From contig CAWDYI010000008.1 of assembly GCA_963806395.1 (NCBI GenBank), positions 1 through 64,000 of the forward strand: a DNA stretch of 64,000 nt. Direction: 5' to 3'. Positions 62,183 to 64,000 of the stretch are shown piece after piece (the first letter of the stretch is position 1; every line of letters starts with the position of its first letter). Source of the DNA: DASSUW01 sp963806395 (GTDB taxonomy: Bacteria; Actinomycetota; Thermoleophilia; Solirubrobacterales; Solirubrobacteraceae). The notes beneath the pieces were generated by a model, which saw only the letters and a list, made by a program, of their open reading frames with translations, made no database searches and was not told where the DNA came from. A program made the position numbers and the translations under genes.

Positions 62183-64000
62183 TCAGCGCCCGCGGCGGCG
62201 GGAGGAAAGGCCGGCGAGCGCACCGACGACGACGCCGACTACCACCACCGTCTGCGCCAGTCCCGCCGGACGCCCTGCGGAAGGCACCGGTGCGATGGCC
62301 GGCGGCGGCGGCGCGCGATGGCGCAGCCGGCCGCCCGGCCATCCGCTGACTGGGCCGACGAGCGCGATCAGCGACGGCACAAGGAGCGTCCGGACGAGGA
62401 ATGCGTCGATCAGCAGGCCGACGCTCATGAAGAACGCGAGCTCGCGGAAGGGGCGCACGGGCACGAGCGCCAGCAGCGCGAAGCTGAGCGCCAGCACGAT
62501 GCCGGCCACGGTGATCGCCGACGCCGCCCGCGCGCCGCCGACCGCGACCGCCTCGCGCAGACGGCCGCCGGCGCGCCTCCTGCCAGATGCGCCCGGTCAG
62601 GAAGACGTTGTAGTCGGACCCGAGGGCGGCGAGCAGGACGGCGGCGACGAAGGGCACGTAGTAGGTCAGCTCGCCGTAGCCGAGCAGGTCCTGGAAGACG
62701 TAGACGGTGAGACCCGAGCGAGGCCGCCAGCGCCAGGACGCTGGACGCCACGAGGTAGAAGGGGCCACGAGCGCGCGCAGGAAGACGACGAGCACGACGA
62801 AGATCGGCGAGCAGGGCCACGGGCGCGACGCGCCGAGGTCGTCGCCGGTGAGCCGCACCGTCTCCTCGGCCAGCGCGGTGTCGCCCGCGATGCTCGTGCG
62901 CACGTCGCCCAGCCCGGCGGCCGCCGTCAGCTCGGGCAGCCGCGCGCGCAGCGTTCGCAGGCGGCCGATCGCCTCCGGCGCCGAGCGGATCGGCGCGGAA
63001 GACGACCAGGTAGCGCACGGCGTCCGCGCTGCGCGAGAAGACGGCGCCGAGCTCGCGGTCGAGGCGCTGCTGGGCCGGCCCGACGACGAGCGCCACGCCG
63101 GGGAGCCGGTCGATCGCCCGCTGCAGCCGCCGCAGCGCCGGGCGGCGCTCGACGATGCCGGGCGCCTCGACGAGGACCGTCGTGGGGGAAAGCACGCCGG
63201 GCGTGAAGCCCTGGGCGGCCTGGATGTAGGCCTGGTGGGTCTCGCCCGAGCGCGGCAGCCCGCGGATCAGCGTCTGCCCGACGTCGATGCGCGTGAGCCC
63301 GGACGCCGCGGCCAGCAGCACCGTGGCGCACGCCACGGCCGTGAGGGCCGGGTGGCGGCCGGCCGCCCGCAGCGCGCGCGAGCGGACGGGCCGTCCTGTC
63401 AGCTCGGTCGGCGTCTCCTCGGCGCCGCGCTCGGCCGGGATCTCGCGCCCGGGCCGCGACGGCCAGAAGGTGGCGTCGCCGACGATGGCCAGCAGCGCCG
63501 GGATGAACGTCACCGCGACGGCGAGCGCGAGCAGCACGGCGAGCGCGACGCCTGGCCCGAAGGTCTGGAAGAAGCCGAGCTCGGCGACGATCAGCGCGGC
63601 GCTCGCGGCCGCCACCGTAAGGCCCGCGGCCACGATCGTGCCGACCAGCTCGCCGGCCGCCCGCTCCGCCGCCGCGCGCGCTGCGGCGCCCTCCGACAGG
63701 CGCAGCCGGAAGCGCGAGAGGAAGAAGATCGCGTAGTCGGTGAGGATGCCGAAGAGCAGCACGACGATCACCGGCTGCACCTCGCTCGGCACCGCCACCC
63801 CCGCACGCTGGCCGGTCCACGCCACAGCGCGGACCGTGATGAGGTAGGTGACGGCGATCGCGAGCAGCGTCAGCAGCGGCGCCAACGGCGCGCGGTAGTG
63901 GACGCCGACGGCGACGAGCACGAGCAGCACGGTGCAGAGCTCGACGAGCGGCAGCCGATCGGAGATCAGCTCCGACTGCGTCTCACGCGCCGGCAGCGCG
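62183..64000 (-). CDS. MMPL/RND-family transporter, partial (N-terminus off window; frameshifted)
   Basis: At least 600 aa, running off the right edge. Twelve-TM RND layout: ELCTVLLVLVAVGVHYRAPL, GILTDYAIFFLSRFRLRLSE (the charged TM4 motif), FGPGVALAVLLALAVAVTFI, a large periplasmic loop, then the second repeat with GSDYNVFLTGRIWQEA and RELAFFMSVGLLIDAFLVRT, ending in a short basic tail. Between about 62550 and 63000 the frame changes several times, like other indel clusters here. Exports lipids or drugs in actinobacteria; substrate unknown. Confidence 0.85.

Noticed and set aside
1..64000. CRISPR arrays, rRNA genes, riboswitches, replication origin
   Set aside because: No regularly spaced repeats, no rRNA-like conserved blocks and no DnaA-box cluster were seen.

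Overview
The window is a high-GC (about 70%) actinobacterial chromosome segment. Gene content and protein style suggest Thermoleophilia/Solirubrobacterales (Conexibacter, Solirubrobacter or Patulibacter-like): VanW-type L,D-transpeptidase, DUF5985 pair, DUF4383, many NarL-type two-component systems and a SigB/SigF-type sigma factor. That placement is inference; there is no rRNA or complete tRNA to anchor it.

Region 1 (1-18.05 kb) is a catabolic and uptake locus. A GntR/FadR regulator and an SDR face left. To the right runs a tightly coupled operon: a family 5 solute-binding lipoprotein, two HxH amidohydrolases, an acetamidase/formamidase, a cytosine-deaminase-like hydrolase, two permeases, a double-domain ABC ATPase and a second SDR, many overlapping by 4 nt. 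After a convergent polysaccharide deacetylase come a gamma-glutamyltransferase, an amidase and a D-threonine-aldolase-like PLP enzyme. Together they suggest import and stepwise hydrolysis of an amide or cyclic-amide nitrogen compound, substrate unknown. Many of these frames are broken by single-base indels, mostly insertion-like, with conservation continuing in the next frame, so sequencing or assembly error is the likeliest cause.

Region 2 (18.05-28.4 kb) is accessory DNA: two tRNA 3'-half remnants (Met-CAT-like at 18.13 kb, Phe-GAA at 25.09 kb), three small cupin genes, a MerR regulator with a clear operator palindrome, a complete IS21-family element with a 5-bp target duplication, a LysR gene, a DUF2254 membrane protein, and decayed fragments of a flavin monooxygenase, a histidine kinase and a zinc-type dehydrogenase.

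Region 3 (28.4-39.5 kb) is metal and metalloid resistance. It holds arsC with an aquaporin behind a broken metallophosphoesterase, two divergent arsR genes with operator-like palindromes, an ArsO-like flavoprotein, an MFS exporter, a DUF4396 membrane protein fused to an exported domain under a CsoR-like box, and an ArsB/NhaD permease with a CBS protein. A NarL-type kinase/regulator pair is embedded.

Region 4 (39.5-64 kb) is dominated by regulation and the cell envelope: more HisKA_3 kinases and response regulators, three paralogous DUF3105-like anchored proteins, a sulfotransferase, a glycosidase with a peptidoglycan hydrolase, a LuxR regulator beside a BBE-type flavin oxidase, Usp and GSP17M-like stress proteins, an L,D-transpeptidase, a sigF-crp operon and the start of an RND/MMPL exporter cut by the right edge. 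A motif close to GTCAKNCGACGGACGAA recurs nine times between genes here, including upstream of two paralogous kinase operons. It is the best candidate for an undescribed regulon.
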